A stretch of 64,000 bases of DNA from Janthinobacterium sp. 61 (GCF_002846335.1 NZ_PJMQ01000001.1:62001-126000), one strand, 5' to 3'; counted from the stretch's first letter, positions 25,123-37,343 are shown. A program made the numbers and translations. Notes: a model not told the origin generated them from the letters alone.

Positions 25123-25548
25123 GTGGATATCGCTTACCTCGTCACGCCCCTGATCACCTGGATCCTGGTCGGACCGATCAAATTCCTGATCAACAGTGTC
25201 CGCACGCGGCAATGGGCATTCGGCCTGGTCGGCAATGGCGGTTTTCCCAGCAATCACAGCGCCGTCGTTTCCAGCATGGCTACCCTGATCGCCTTGCGCG
25301 AGGGCATAGGCCACCCCGCTTTCGGCGTGGCCGTCACCCTGGCCTTCATCGTCATCATCGATGCGAACAGCCTGCGCCAGCACGTGGGCAAGCAGGCGGC
25401 GGCGATCAATCGCCTGGCCGTGGAAGCGGCCAGCACCGCGCACAAGACCTTGCGCGAGCGCATGGGCCATACCCTGGTGGAAATCGCCGGCGGCCTGTGC
25501 ACGGGCGTGGCGATCGGTTTCCTGATCAACACCATTTTTGCCCGCTAA
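25123..25548 (+). CDS. DUF212/YuiD-like divergent PAP2-family membrane protein
   Basis: A 141-residue membrane protein with about four helices. It has the family's K-F-L-I-N near residue 23, G-G-F-P-S-N-H-S-A-V-V near 43 (like the P-S-G-H motif of PAP2 phosphatases) and D-A-N-S-L-R-Q-H-V-G-K-Q near 82. PAP2-like motifs suggest a lipid-phosphate substrate, but activity is unproved for the family. I start at GTG 25123, seven bases after AAGGAA (25110-25115); the frame is open to 25057 but lacks a ribosome site there. It has its own terminator. Confidence 0.87.
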   Translation: MDIAYLVTPLITWILVGPIKFLINSVRTRQWAFGLVGNGGFPSNHSAVVSSMATLIALREGIGHPAFGVAVTLAFIVIIDANSLRQHVGKQAAAINRLAVEAASTAHKTLRERMGHTLVEIAGGLCTGVAIGFLINTIFAR

Positions 25549-25571
25549 GCGTCTTCGACCCTGACATGCAC

Positions 25572-25594
25572 AACCCCGCCGAAGGCGGGGTTTT
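25572..25594 (+). terminator. intrinsic terminator after the DUF212 gene
   Basis: AACCCCGCC (25572-25580), a GAA loop, and GGCGGGGTT (25584-25592) followed by TT form a compact and stable terminator. Confidence 0.88.
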
Positions 25595-25656
25595 GCGTTT
25601 CAGGGCGTAAAAACTACGTTTCATCCATTCAATAAAGCATTACAGGAATCCGTTGA

Positions 25657-25686
25657 TTGACATGCCCGGACACGCTCAGGGATACT
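25657..25686 (+). promoter_or_regulatory. candidate promoter of the RND efflux operon
   Basis: A perfect TTGACA (25657-25662) is followed after 18 bases by GATACT (25681-25686), which matches four of six -10 positions. It lies about 100 bp before the adaptor gene. No operator is obvious. Confidence 0.5.
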
Positions 25687-25787
25687 TTGGCGCTTGTGGT
25701 TTTAATAAAAATAAACGCCTGCTAACGCCTGCAGCCCTATCCGGGCCGCCGGGACGGTAGCGGTGCTATCTATCCGGAGAATTACCC

Positions 25788-26963
25788 ATGTTGCGCAAAA
25801 CCCTGTTTGTTCTGGCAATCGCTTCTGCCCTGACCGCCTGCGGCAAAGAGTCCAAGGATCCTGGCAAGGGCGATGGCAAGGGCGCCAAGGAACAGGCGGG
25901 CGCCGCCGTCAATTTGCTCGTCTCTCCGGAAGACCTGCTGACCATACAAAGCAATGCGCTGGCGTCGGGTCCCGTCATCACCGGTTCCGTGCAGCCCGAG
26001 CGCAACGCGGACTTGCGCGCCGAGGTATCGGCCGTGGTGATCCAGGTCATGAAGGAAAACGGTGAAGTCGTCAAACGGGGTGACGTGCTGGTGCGTCTGG
26101 ATGAAACGTCCATCCGCGACAGCCTCAATTCGGCCGAGGAAGCCAGTCGTGCCGCCAGCCAAGTGCTGGAGCAGTCCGAACGCATGTTCCAGCGCATGAA
26201 AACCCTGCGCGCCTCGGGCATGACGTCGACGCAGGCGCTGGAAGACGCGGAAATTCGCCGCAACAATGCGCAAAGCGACTTGTCCGCCGCGAAAAGCCGC
26301 GCCGCCCAGGCCCGCCAGCAGCTGCAGCGCACCCTCGTGCGCGCGCCGTTCGACGGCATCGTGAGCGAGCGCAAGGTATCGAATGGCGATACGGCGCAAA
26401 TCGGCAAGGAATTGATCAAGGTCATCGATCCGACCAGCATGCGCCTCGAAGGCCTGGTGTCGGCCGACAAGATCGGCGTCGTCAAGGTGGGCCAGCCCGT
26501 GCTGTTCCGCATCAATGGTTATCCAGGCCAGGATTTCGCGGGCAAGGTGCGCCGCGTCGATCCTGCCGCCAACACTGTCACCCGCCAGGTGGCCGTGCTG
26601 GTCGATTTCAACGACAAGGAACAGCCGCGCGTGGCCGGTCTGTATGCGGAAGGGCGCATCGAGACGGAAACCGTCAGCGCGCTGATGATACCCGACTCGG
26701 CCCTGGTGAAGGCGGGCGACGTCACTTACACGTGGAAAGTCAAGGACAAGGCTTTGCATAAAGTCACGCTGCGTATCGGGGCGCGCGACGTGCGCACTGG
26801 CCAGTGGGAAGTGCAAAGCGGCCTGGCCAGCGGCGACACCGTGCTGCGCACGCCCGGTTCGACCTTCAAGGATGGTCAGAAAGTGGAATTGACGGCCGGC
26901 AAGGCCGTGCCGGCCGCCGCCGTGGCCAGCAGCAGCAACGCCGTTGCCGGCAAAGGAAACTAA
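25788..26963 (+). CDS. RND efflux periplasmic adaptor lipoprotein
   Basis: A 391-residue membrane-fusion protein. The signal ends in the lipobox L-T-A-C, so Cys18 should be lipidated and anchored to the inner membrane. It is followed by a lipoyl half motif (V-V-I-Q-V-M-K-E-N-G-E-V-V-K), an alpha-helical hairpin, the second half motif (R-A-P-F-D-G-I-V) and a beta-barrel domain. The MexA/AcrA/MdtA pattern is clear. GGAGAA precedes the ATG. It is coupled by four bases to the RND permease gene. No outer-membrane channel gene is nearby, so it must borrow one. Confidence 0.93.
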   Translation: MLRKTLFVLAIASALTACGKESKDPGKGDGKGAKEQAGAAVNLLVSPEDLLTIQSNALASGPVITGSVQPERNADLRAEVSAVVIQVMKENGEVVKRGDVLVRLDETSIRDSLNSAEEASRAASQVLEQSERMFQRMKTLRASGMTSTQALEDAEIRRNNAQSDLSAAKSRAAQARQQLQRTLVRAPFDGIVSERKVSNGDTAQIGKELIKVIDPTSMRLEGLVSADKIGVVKVGQPVLFRINGYPGQDFAGKVRRVDPAANTVTRQVAVLVDFNDKEQPRVAGLYAEGRIETETVSALMIPDSALVKAGDVTYTWKVKDKALHKVTLRIGARDVRTGQWEVQSGLASGDTVLRTPGSTFKDGQKVELTAGKAVPAAAVASSSNAVAGKGN

Positions 26964-26966
26964 GCC

Positions 26967-29900
26967 ATGTTCCTTTCCGACTTCAGTATCAAGCGGCCCA
27001 CCGCCACCATCGTCCTGATCCTGGCCATGATGTGCGTCGGTTTGCTTGCGCTCAAGAAACTGCGCGTCAACCAGAATCCGGACGTCGAAGTGCCCTTCAT
27101 CGTCGTCAGCATTCCTTACCCTGGCGCATCGCCTGATACGGTCGAGCGCGAAGTGGTGAACCGCCTGGAAAAGTCGCTGCAAAGCATTTCCGGCGTGACC
27201 GAGGTCAACAGCGACTCGAATGAAGGTTCGGCCAGCATCTTCCTGAAGTTCTCTTTCAATACCAATTTGATCGAGGCATCCGACAATATCCGCAATGCGA
27301 TTGCCGCCGTGCGCTACAAGTTGCCGACGGAAATGCGTGAGCCTATTCTGCAGCGCATCGACCCGGCTGCCGAGCCGATCATGCAGCTGGCCCTGTCGTC
27401 GAATACGCAAAGCCATGCGGAAATTTCGCGCCTGGCAGAAGACGTGCTGTCGGACCGCTTCCGCACCGTCGATGGCGTGGCGCTGGTCAACGTGGGCGGT
27501 TCGCTGAAGCGCGAACTGTCCGTGCTGCTGCGGGCGGAAAAGTTGCGTGAATATAACGTTTCCGTCAGCGATGTCGTGACCGCCTTGCGCAACCAGAACA
27601 CGAACGCGCCCGTGGGCAAGGTGCGCGGCACCCTGGACGAGAAAAGCATCCGCCTGGTGGGCCGCATCGAGTCGCCAAGCGACTTCGAAAAAGTGGTGAT
27701 CAAGCGCCGCGGCGAGGAAATCGTGCGCCTGGCGCAAGTGGCCACCATCGAGGATGGCTTTGCCGAAGTCAACAGCCTGAGCATGCGCAGCGGCAAGCCC
27801 AACGTGGGCATGTCGATTACCCGCGTGCGCGATGCCTCCACTGTCAGCGTGGCCAACAAGATCCGCGACATGGTGGCGGAAATCAACAAGACCTTGCCGA
27901 AAGGCACGATCCTGCAAGTGACGCGCGACGGTGGCGAAAACGCCCAGCATAGCTTGAACAATGTGATCGAATCACTGGTGCTGGGCGCCGTGCTGACCAT
28001 TTTCGTCGTCTACGCCTTCCTGAACTCCTGGCGTTCGACCCTGATCACGGCGCTGAGCCTGCCCACGTCCGTGATTGCCGCCTTCATTGCCGTGTGGCTG
28101 TGCGGCTTTACCCTGAACTTCATGACCCTGCTGGGCCTGTCGCTGGCCATCGGCGTGCTGATCGATGACGCCATCGTGGTGCGCGAAAACATCGTGCGCC
28201 ACATGCAGATGGGCAAGGACCGCCGTACGGCCGCGCTGGAAGGCACGGCCGAGATCGGCATGGCCGTGGCCGCCACGACCTTCTCCATCATCGCCGTCTT
28301 CATTCCCGTGGCCTTCATGCCGGGCATTTCCGGCGAATGGTTCCGTCCTTTTGCCTTGACGGTGACGTGCTCGGTGCTGGTCAGCCTGGGCATCTCGTTT
28401 ACGCTCGACCCGATGCTGTCGGCCTACTGGGGCGACCCGGTCGAGGAACACTCGGCGCCGAAAAAGGGCATCGGCCGCGTGCTGGAGCGTTTCAACCACT
28501 GGTTCGACCACCAGGCCGACCGCTATGGCCGCGTCATCGCCTGGGCACTGCATCACCGCCGCTGGATGGCCGTCATCGCCTTCGGCAGCCTGGTGGGCGC
28601 CATCGTCCTGCACGCCACGCATGGCGGCACGAGTTTCTTGCCGGCATCCGACTCGGGCAACTTGATGATCAATGTGCGCACGCCATCGTCGAGCAGCATC
28701 GAGTACTCGCGGTTGAAACTGGAAGCGGCGGCCGTGCTGGCGCGGACCTTGCCTGAAACCAAGGATACCAACAGCTCCATCAATGCGGGCGGCGGACGCG
28801 TGTATGTCGACATCGGCAAGCGCAACACCCGCAAGCGTTCGGCCAAGGAAATCGCGGTCGAACTGCGCGAGAAGATGTCGCGTCTGGTGGGCGCCGAATA
28901 CGTGGTGCAGGATGACTTGAGCAACGGTTCGCAAAAGCCCATCCAGGTGGAATTCACGGGTCCTGATTCGCGCAAACTGATGGAAATTACCAACGCCTAT
29001 ATGGACAAGCTGCGCGCCATTCCCGGTGCCGTCGACGTGGGCCTGTCCGAGCAGGATCCGAAGAATGAGTTGCAGATTGAGCTCAACCGTGGCCTGGCCA
29101 ATTCGATGGGCATTTCCGTCAATGACGCGGCGCAATCGTTGCGCGTGGCGTTTGCCGGGGTGGAAGTGGGCGACTGGGTCGATCCGACGGGCGAAACGCG
29201 TGACGTGGCCGTGCGTTTGCATCCCGATGACCGGGTGGCATCGGAAAACATCGAGCGCCTGCCGATCAGCGTGACGGGCACGTCGCAAATGGTGCCGCTC
29301 GACCAGATCGCCACCATTACCATGGGCAAGGGCCCGTCCGGTATCGAGCACAAGAACGGCAAGCGCACGATTACCGTGTCGGCCAATGCGCAGGGCCGCT
29401 CGAACGGCGAAGTGACGAGCGACGCCATGAAACTGGCCAACTCCATCGACTTCCCACCCGGCTACGGTCTGGCGCTTGGTGGCGCAGGCCAGGACCAGCA
29501 AGAGCTGTTCACGGAAATGCTGATCGCGCTGGTGATGGGTATCGGCCTGATGTATTTGATCCTGGTCATGCAGTTTGGTTCCTTCACGGCGCCGGTGGCC
29601 GTGATGATGTCCTTGCCGCTGAGTCTGATTGGCGTGGTGGTGGCGCTGGTGATCACCAACAATACCCTCAATCTGATGAGCTTTATCGGCATCATCATGC
29701 TGATGGGTCTGGTCGCCAAGAACGCCATCCTGCTGCTCGATGCGGCGCGCAAGCGCGAGGAAGAGGGGCATGGCCGCGAAGACGCGCTGATGTATGCGGG
29801 CCGCATGCGTTTGCGCCCCATCCTGATGACGACGTTCGCACTGATCGCCGGCATGTTCCCCGTGGCGCTGGGCCTGGGCGAGGGAGGCGAGTTCTACCGT

Positions 29901-30188
29901 CCATTGGCGATCGCCATCATCGGCGGCACCATCACCTCGACGATTTTGACCCTGCTGGTCGTGCCGACCTTCTATGACAGTATCGAAATCGCCCGCGATG
30001 GCGCAGTGGCCAAGTTCCACCGCCGCGCCGCGCGCATGCCCGTGGCCGTGGCCATGATATTGACCCTGCTCGAGTGCGTGCTGACACTGCTGCTGGTGCG
30101 CTTCGTCTACCGCATGCTGAAGAAGGCCGTGCTGTTCCTGATGGGGCGCCGCACGCCGAAGGCGACGTCGGTCAGCCTGCAAAAGTAA
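26967..30188 (+). CDS. RND-family multidrug exporter (AcrB/MdtB-like)
   Basis: A 1073-residue RND pump, slightly longer than the usual ~1030 because of a C-terminal extension. Twelve membrane helices and two large periplasmic loops are evident. The transmembrane proton-relay segment is present as G-V-L-I-D-D-A-I-V-V-R-E-N around residue 395, and the second half has G-I-I-M-L-M-G-L-V-A-K-N-A-I-L near 905. These are typical of HAE1-type exporters. It follows the adaptor by three bases and closes with a terminator. Substrate range cannot be read from sequence. Confidence 0.95.
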   Translation: MFLSDFSIKRPTATIVLILAMMCVGLLALKKLRVNQNPDVEVPFIVVSIPYPGASPDTVEREVVNRLEKSLQSISGVTEVNSDSNEGSASIFLKFSFNTNLIEASDNIRNAIAAVRYKLPTEMREPILQRIDPAAEPIMQLALSSNTQSHAEISRLAEDVLSDRFRTVDGVALVNVGGSLKRELSVLLRAEKLREYNVSVSDVVTALRNQNTNAPVGKVRGTLDEKSIRLVGRIESPSDFEKVVIKRRGEEIVRLAQVATIEDGFAEVNSLSMRSGKPNVGMSITRVRDASTVSVANKIRDMVAEINKTLPKGTILQVTRDGGENAQHSLNNVIESLVLGAVLTIFVVYAFLNSWRSTLITALSLPTSVIAAFIAVWLCGFTLNFMTLLGLSLAIGVLIDDAIVVRENIVRHMQMGKDRRTAALEGTAEIGMAVAATTFSIIAVFIPVAFMPGISGEWFRPFALTVTCSVLVSLGISFTLDPMLSAYWGDPVEEHSAPKKGIGRVLERFNHWFDHQADRYGRVIAWALHHRRWMAVIAFGSLVGAIVLHATHGGTSFLPASDSGNLMINVRTPSSSSIEYSRLKLEAAAVLARTLPETKDTNSSINAGGGRVYVDIGKRNTRKRSAKEIAVELREKMSRLVGAEYVVQDDLSNGSQKPIQVEFTGPDSRKLMEITNAYMDKLRAIPGAVDVGLSEQDPKNELQIELNRGLANSMGISVNDAAQSLRVAFAGVEVGDWVDPTGETRDVAVRLHPDDRVASENIERLPISVTGTSQMVPLDQIATITMGKGPSGIEHKNGKRTITVSANAQGRSNGEVTSDAMKLANSIDFPPGYGLALGGAGQDQQELFTEMLIALVMGIGLMYLILVMQFGSFTAPVAVMMSLPLSLIGVVVALVITNNTLNLMSFIGIIMLMGLVAKNAILLLDAARKREEEGHGREDALMYAGRMRLRPILMTTFALIAGMFPVALGLGEGGEFYRPLAIAIIGGTITSTILTLLVVPTFYDSIEIARDGAVAKFHRRAARMPVAVAMILTLLECVLTLLLVRFVYRMLKKAVLFLMGRRTPKATSVSLQK

Positions 30189-30230
30189 TACCGGGCCAAG
30201 GCCAGCTTGCGCTGCGCCGTGGTATTCCAG

Positions 30231-30257
30231 GAGCCTTCTGCGGAAGGCTCTTTTTTT
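30231..30257 (+). terminator. intrinsic terminator after the RND pump
   Basis: GAGCCTTC (30231-30238), loop TGCG, GAAGGCTC (30243-30250) and seven T residues form a strong terminator. The remaining ~180 bp to the end of the next minus-strand gene hold nothing I can support. Confidence 0.92.
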
Positions 30258-30437
30258 GCCCGTCCAGCGGACCAGGGTTCAGTCGCTAGCCGTTGCGCGG
30301 CGGCGTGATGGTGTCATCGGGATGGCTGGAGGCGGCCGTTGCGGGGGCGAGCAGAGCGCAGGGCTTGACGTGGCACAAACCTGCAAGGGATATGGCCAGG
30401 TGGGCCAGGACAGGATGCCCTGGCCGCGCAAGACGAT

Positions 30438-31361
30438 TTATTTGGCGGCTGGCGACTTGCTCACTTCCACTTGCCAATCCACACCCGACTCGATGTGATG
30501 CTTGGCCGCAAAGTCACCCTGGCTGAGGGCCACGGCCACGTCGAGCAGGCTGTTCAGATAGACCAGGGGCTTGCCCTTGGCGACGCCGCCAAACGTGTGT
30601 TCAAACGGCGCCGTGACCTGGGCCACTTGCTTGCCCTTGTGTAGGATGCGTACTTGCAGCGGGTCATGCAGTTTCACCTGCAATTCGTCGAGCAGGGCTT
30701 TCGGGATATTCGTCCACACATTGCCATATTTCACATCCAGCACGGGCACGATGCCGCGGATGGTATTGCCGTCGCGTACAGGTTTTTGATACGCGATCTT
30801 GACCACTGATTCGCTCGGCAATAGCGGGCCCACCTGTTCATAGCTGATGGCGCCCGAGGCCAGGCGCGCACCCACATAGGCATACACGTCGCGGCCATGG
30901 AAGGTGTAGGACTCGCCTGATCCTGCCAGGCGGTTGACCTTTTCATCGATTTCGCGCAGTTCGGCCACGCCGTCGCGCTCGGCGATCAGGGTGAACAGGC
31001 CGTTATCCGGCCCCACGAAGTAGCGGCCACCCTTGGTTTTCAGCACCACCGACTTGCGGTTGGTGCCCACGCCGGGATCGATGACGGATACAAACACTGT
31101 GCCTTGCGGCCAGTAATTGGCTGTCTGGTACAGGCGGTAGGCACCCAGCCAGATGTCGTAGTCGGGAATCTGGTGCGTCAGGTCCGAGATGGTGAGCTTG
31201 GGGTCGACGCCATAGGCCACGCCATGCATGGCGGACACGGCGCCGTCGGCCGTGCCGAAGTCCGTCATCAGCACCAGCGGTGCGGCAGCCTGGGCGCTGG
31301 ACAGCAGGAGAGCGCTCAGGCAGGCGCCGGCGACGAGGTGGGAGAGCTGTTTGATGATCAT
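30438..31361 (-). CDS. exported SAM hydrolase/adenosyltransferase-family (DUF62) protein
   Basis: A 307-residue protein of the fluorinase/chlorinase/SAM-hydrolase fold. A clear signal peptide (residues 1-25, cleaved after A-Q-A) predicts periplasmic location. The mature part starts L-V-L-M-T-D-F-G-T-A-D-G; the conserved catalytic positions are present as Asp95 in I-D-P-G-V-G, Arg102 in N-R-K-S-V and His155 in F-H-G-R-D. Known cytoplasmic members cleave S-adenosylmethionine to adenosine and methionine; export is unusual because SAM is cytoplasmic. It lies 20 bp downstream of a TonB-dependent receptor gene on the same strand, so both are co-transcribed and may process an imported adenosyl compound. 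Confidence 0.88.
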   Translation of the reverse strand: MIIKQLSHLVAGACLSALLLSSAQAAAPLVLMTDFGTADGAVSAMHGVAYGVDPKLTISDLTHQIPDYDIWLGAYRLYQTANYWPQGTVFVSVIDPGVGTNRKSVVLKTKGGRYFVGPDNGLFTLIAERDGVAELREIDEKVNRLAGSGESYTFHGRDVYAYVGARLASGAISYEQVGPLLPSESVVKIAYQKPVRDGNTIRGIVPVLDVKYGNVWTNIPKALLDELQVKLHDPLQVRILHKGKQVAQVTAPFEHTFGGVAKGKPLVYLNSLLDVAVALSQGDFAAKHHIESGVDWQVEVSKSPAAK

Positions 31362-31381
31362 GATTTCCTTTGTGTCCAGTG

Positions 31382-33889
<2,508 letters not shown>

Positions 33890-34060
33890 GGCGGTGTCCT
33901 TTGGGCTCGATTAGTGTCGGTATGGAAACTGTTGCCATGAGCTTAAGGGAGGTGACGGCGCGCGCTAACGATTCTTTCTGGATATGCTTATGCTGTTGTT
34001 TTTATGCCGCCAGCAGCGCAGCTGGGAAGACGCGAACTCGATGGCGGACATGGACAAGGC

Positions 34061-34807
34061 CTAGGACTTGGGTGCGGCCGGCATGTCGGGCTGGGCCGTG
34101 ACGGGGGTACCGGCCGCTTCCAGCGGCGCGACGAAGTTGCACAGGTCCAGCTGCAGCTTGCCGTGCCTGCCCAGGGCGGGGTGAAGGCGTACGAGGTGAT
34201 GCTGCAGTCGGGCACGTCGGCGGCCTTGTCGATGCCAGGATGGTCTGCTTGTCGCAGTGTTCCAGCAGGTAGCGGAAGCAATTGACGATGACCTGGTGGC
34301 CGACGATCAGCACCCGTTCGCCCCGGTATTCGCGGGTGATGGTGTCGAGCACGCTGCGCAGGCGCAGGATGACGTCGCACCAGCTTTCGCCGCCCGGTGG
34401 GCGGAAGTAAAACTTGCCCACGTGCTGGCGTTGTTCGTGCAGTTCCGGGTACTTGCTGGCGATGCCGTGCACGGTCAGGCGGTCGAGGAGCGCAGGCGCT
34501 TGTCGGCCACCACCGAGGCAAGGCTGTCCGCGTCGATGCGCGCCAGAACGGCTTGCGCCGTCTGGTGCGCCCGCACGTAGGGCGAGTACAACACGACGGT
34601 CGGTTGTTGTTCAGGGGGAAGGGTGGCGAACCAGTCGCGCAAGGTGTGCGCCTGGCGCGCGCCCAACTCGGAGAGGGGGACGTCGACATCGCGCTCGGCA
34701 ATGGCGATCAATAACTGTTTTTCCGCTTCGGCGGCATCGCGCGCCACGTTGCCGGCACTTTGGCCGTGACGCACGATCCAGATTTGCTGCGGCCATTTCT
34801 GTTGCAT
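34061..34807 (-). pseudogene. decayed histidine phosphatase gene with three frameshifts
   Basis: The remains of a phosphoglycerate-mutase-like histidine phosphatase. The start is intact: ATG 34807 and then I-W-I-V-R-H-G-Q-S-A-G-N, the catalytic RHG motif. Near 34490 the frame is lost between R-L-R and L-D-R-L-T; comparison with the family pattern suggests a missing stretch of about 16 bases (the E-R-E-F-G segment). A second shift near 34235 (after Q-T-I-L) and a third near 34180 (inside the T-P-A-L-G-R segment) each fit one lost base. Read across these shifts, the protein continues to G-H-Q-V-I-V-N and a normal C-terminus ending at TAG 34061-34063. It lies downstream of tcyP on the same strand. 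Confidence 0.82.
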
Positions 34808-34887
34808 CGCCTCGCGCCTTCCTCTGTATTTATTGTTAATAAATATAGGCGAAAGGGGCAAGGCGCGGCGCGCCGGTGGATGGCTAC

Positions 34888-36288
34888 TTAAGCGGCGTGT
34901 TCCGCTTCGTCCAGGTCGGGTGCGTCGTCGCTGTTGTAGACGGCCAGGTCGGTCTGCCCCATGACCCGGCTGGTGACGGTGCCGGCCGTAATCGAGCCGC
35001 TCACGTTCAGGGCCGTGCGGCCCATGTCGATCAGCGGTTCGACGGAGATCAGCAAGCCGGCCAGGGCGACGGGCAAGTCCATGGCCGACAGCACGATCAG
35101 GGCGGCAAACGTGGCGCCGCCGCCCACGCCGGCCACGCCGACGGAACCGATGGTGATAATGGCCAGCAAGGGCAGCAGGAAGCTGACGGTGAACGGGTCG
35201 ACGCCGACGGTGGGGGCGATCATCACGGCCAGCATGGCCGGATAGATGCCGGCGCAGCCGTTCTGGCCGATGGTCGAGCCGAACGAGGCGGCGAAGTTGG
35301 CGATGCCTTCCGGCGTGCCCAGGCGTTGGGTTTGTGTCTGCACACTCATCGGGATCGAACCGGCGCTGGTGCGCGAGGTGAAGGCGAAAGCCAGCACGGG
35401 GAAGACTTTTTTCACGAAGCGCAGCGGGTTCAGGCCGACGCCGGCGATGATGGCCAGGTGCACCAGGAACATCAAGATCAGCGCGCTGTACGAGGCGACG
35501 ACGAAGTTGATCAGTTTCAAAATGTCCGTATAGCTCGACGATGCCACCACTTCAAACATCAGCGCAAATACGCCATAGGGCGTCAGGCGCAGCACCAGGG
35601 TGACCATGCGCATGACGATGGCGTGCGCCACTTTCATGAAGCTCTCGAAGGAAGCGAATATTTCCGGCTTTTTCGCGGCGATGCCCGTGGCCGAGATACC
35701 GATGAAGATGGAGAACACCACCACAGCGATGGTCGACGTCTTGCGCGCGCCCGTCATGTCGAGGAAGGGGTTGGTCGGCACGAAGCTGACCAGCAACTTT
35801 GGCAAGGACAGGGCTTTCGCCGTTTCCAGCGAGCCTTGCAGCTGCACGCCGCGCGCCACTTCGGCCGCGCTCGACGTCAGGCCGACAGCCGTCAAGCCGA
35901 ACAGCTTGGCCATCAGGATGCCCAGCGCGGCGGCGATCGTGGTGGTGATCAGGAGGGTGCCGATGGTCAGCGCGCTGATCTTGCCCAGGGAACTGGCATC
36001 CTTGAGTTTCAGGATGGCGGAAATGATGGAGACCATGATCAGCGGCATGATGATCATTTGCAGCAGTTTCACGTAGCCGCTGCCGACGATGTCGATGTAT
36101 TCATTGGTGCCCGCGATGATGGGCGAACCGGCGCCATACAGCGCTTGCGCTGCCGCACCCAGCAGTACGCCCAGGCCCAGGCCCGTGAAGACGCGAACGG
36201 TAAACGTCGCGTGTTTGCGTTGCTGGTGGAACATGAAAGCGAAGACGATCAGCGCAACGAGCAGGTTCAGAATGATGTTAATTGCCAT
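34888..36288 (-). CDS. tcyP: L-cystine/dicarboxylate symporter, TcyP (YdjN)-like
   Basis: A 466-residue SLC1/DAACS-family carrier, the same length as E. coli YdjN/TcyP. It has about eight membrane helices plus two re-entrant loops: S-R-T-S-A-G-S-I-P corresponds to hairpin loop 1, and G-V-A-G-V-G-G-G to hairpin loop 2 (TcyP-type rather than the N-M-D-G of glutamate carriers). The segment G-Q-N-G-C-A-G-I-Y-P is shared with TcyP. It imports cystine with cations across the inner membrane. A single gene with AAGGCC before the ATG. Confidence 0.88.
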   Translation of the reverse strand: MAINIILNLLVALIVFAFMFHQQRKHATFTVRVFTGLGLGVLLGAAAQALYGAGSPIIAGTNEYIDIVGSGYVKLLQMIIMPLIMVSIISAILKLKDASSLGKISALTIGTLLITTTIAAALGILMAKLFGLTAVGLTSSAAEVARGVQLQGSLETAKALSLPKLLVSFVPTNPFLDMTGARKTSTIAVVVFSIFIGISATGIAAKKPEIFASFESFMKVAHAIVMRMVTLVLRLTPYGVFALMFEVVASSSYTDILKLINFVVASYSALILMFLVHLAIIAGVGLNPLRFVKKVFPVLAFAFTSRTSAGSIPMSVQTQTQRLGTPEGIANFAASFGSTIGQNGCAGIYPAMLAVMIAPTVGVDPFTVSFLLPLLAIITIGSVGVAGVGGGATFAALIVLSAMDLPVALAGLLISVEPLIDMGRTALNVSGSITAGTVTSRVMGQTDLAVYNSDDAPDLDEAEHAA

Positions 36289-36565
36289 GAAGGGGCCTTA
36301 TCTTGGTTTTATTCGAGACTGCAGAGAGCATGAGAACTTTACTACAAGTAATTGCTGCCCCAGCCCGGGGCGGAAGGGCAAGCACTGTACAGTACTATGG
36401 GGGCGTTTTATACGATGCCGCTGCGAATATTACGCTATATGAATATGCTCCACAGGCATAAGCGCAGGTATAGGTCTGCCGGATGATTGTGAAAAGGTAG
36501 ATTTCGTGCCAGCATTGCATGTTTGTTCGCTTGCTAATTTGGCGCACTATTTTTTAAGGAAAAAG

Positions 36566-36943
36566 ATGAATGCTTTAACGGAAGCTCAAGTACTCGATGC
36601 GGAAGAGCGCTTGCGCCTGGCCATGATGGCCTCCGACGTGGCGGCACTGAATGTGCTGCTGGCCGATGACTTATTGTTTACGAATCACCTGGGTCATCTG
36701 CTGAGCAAGCATGCGGACCTGGCAGCGCATGAGCAGCGCTTGCTGACCATCACCGATCTGCGCGCCTCCGAGCGCCATGTGCGCATCAACGGCAACGTGG
36801 CCGTGGTCTCCGTGCGCATGCAGCTGACGGGCAGTTATCACGACGTGGAAACGCATGGCGACTTCCGTTTTACGCGCGTCTGGACGCAGGATGTTGCCGG
36901 CGCGCTGCAAGTGATCGCCGCCCATTCGGGCGTCGTGGCATAG
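36566..36943 (+). CDS. NTF2-like (SnoaL/DUF4440) small protein
   Basis: A 125-residue protein of the cone-shaped NTF2-like fold: an initial E-E-R-L-R-L-A-M-M-A-S-D-V-A-A-L helix, L-L-A-D-D-L-L-F-T-N-H-L-G, then beta strands, including the closing F-R-F-T-R-V-W. Such proteins can be enzymes or ligand binders, often involved in polyketide or toxin handling. ATG 36566 has AAGGAA nine bases upstream, so the in-frame start at 36506 is rejected. A three-helix membrane protein follows after 10 bp. No specific function can be given. Confidence 0.85.
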   Translation: MNALTEAQVLDAEERLRLAMMASDVAALNVLLADDLLFTNHLGHLLSKHADLAAHEQRLLTITDLRASERHVRINGNVAVVSVRMQLTGSYHDVETHGDFRFTRVWTQDVAGALQVIAAHSGVVA

Positions 36944-36953
36944 GGGTGATGTA

Positions 36954-37343
36954 GTGGATCATCGTTCCAAAGGGCAGTTGTTTGAAGCTGTCATCGCCGC
37001 CGGTCCGGCCACTCTGGCCATTACGGCCGGCTATCCCCTGCTGGTGTACAACCTGGTGCGCACCTGGGCCGACGCACCCGGCGCCAATGCCCTGGCCGGG
37101 CTATTGCTGACGGGCGGCCTGTGGGCATTGCTGGAATTCTGGCGCATCGCGCTGGCGACAGTGGCGCGCAAGGCCTACGCGTTCAATTGGCGCTTCTGGC
37201 TCGCCATCGCCAGCTTTCTTGGCTGCTTCGTGCGCTTCGTGCCGGACATGCCGGCCGGACTGATGTTGTTGTTGATGGTGCTGCCGGCGCTGGCGTGGAC
37301 GCATTTCATCTTGCTGCAGGTCAAACGTCCGCGCGGCGTCTGA
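36954..37343 (+). CDS. small multi-pass membrane protein, unknown
   Basis: A 129-residue hydrophobic protein with three or four membrane helices (about residues 12-32, 43-65, 76-92 and 98-118). It starts at GTG 36954, with an AGGGGTG site at 36942-36948. I do not recognise a family. It follows the NTF2-like gene closely on the same strand, so the two may form a small operon. Confidence 0.68.
   Translation: MDHRSKGQLFEAVIAAGPATLAITAGYPLLVYNLVRTWADAPGANALAGLLLTGGLWALLEFWRIALATVARKAYAFNWRFWLAIASFLGCFVRFVPDMPAGLMLLLMVLPALAWTHFILLQVKRPRGV

Noticed and set aside
25782..27950. 722-residue open frame on the minus strand
   Set aside because: Antisense of the RND adaptor and the start of the pump; composition is typical of a shadow and the plus-strand proteins are clearly real.
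27972..30182. 736-residue open frame on the minus strand
   Set aside because: It is the exact antisense of the RND pump gene; its translation is His/Gln/Arg-rich without known motifs, as expected for a high-GC shadow frame.
33890..34060. Cobalamin or SAM riboswitch ahead of the TonB receptor
   Set aside because: I looked for the B12-box and SAM-aptamer signatures because of the gene content and found none in the upstream region.
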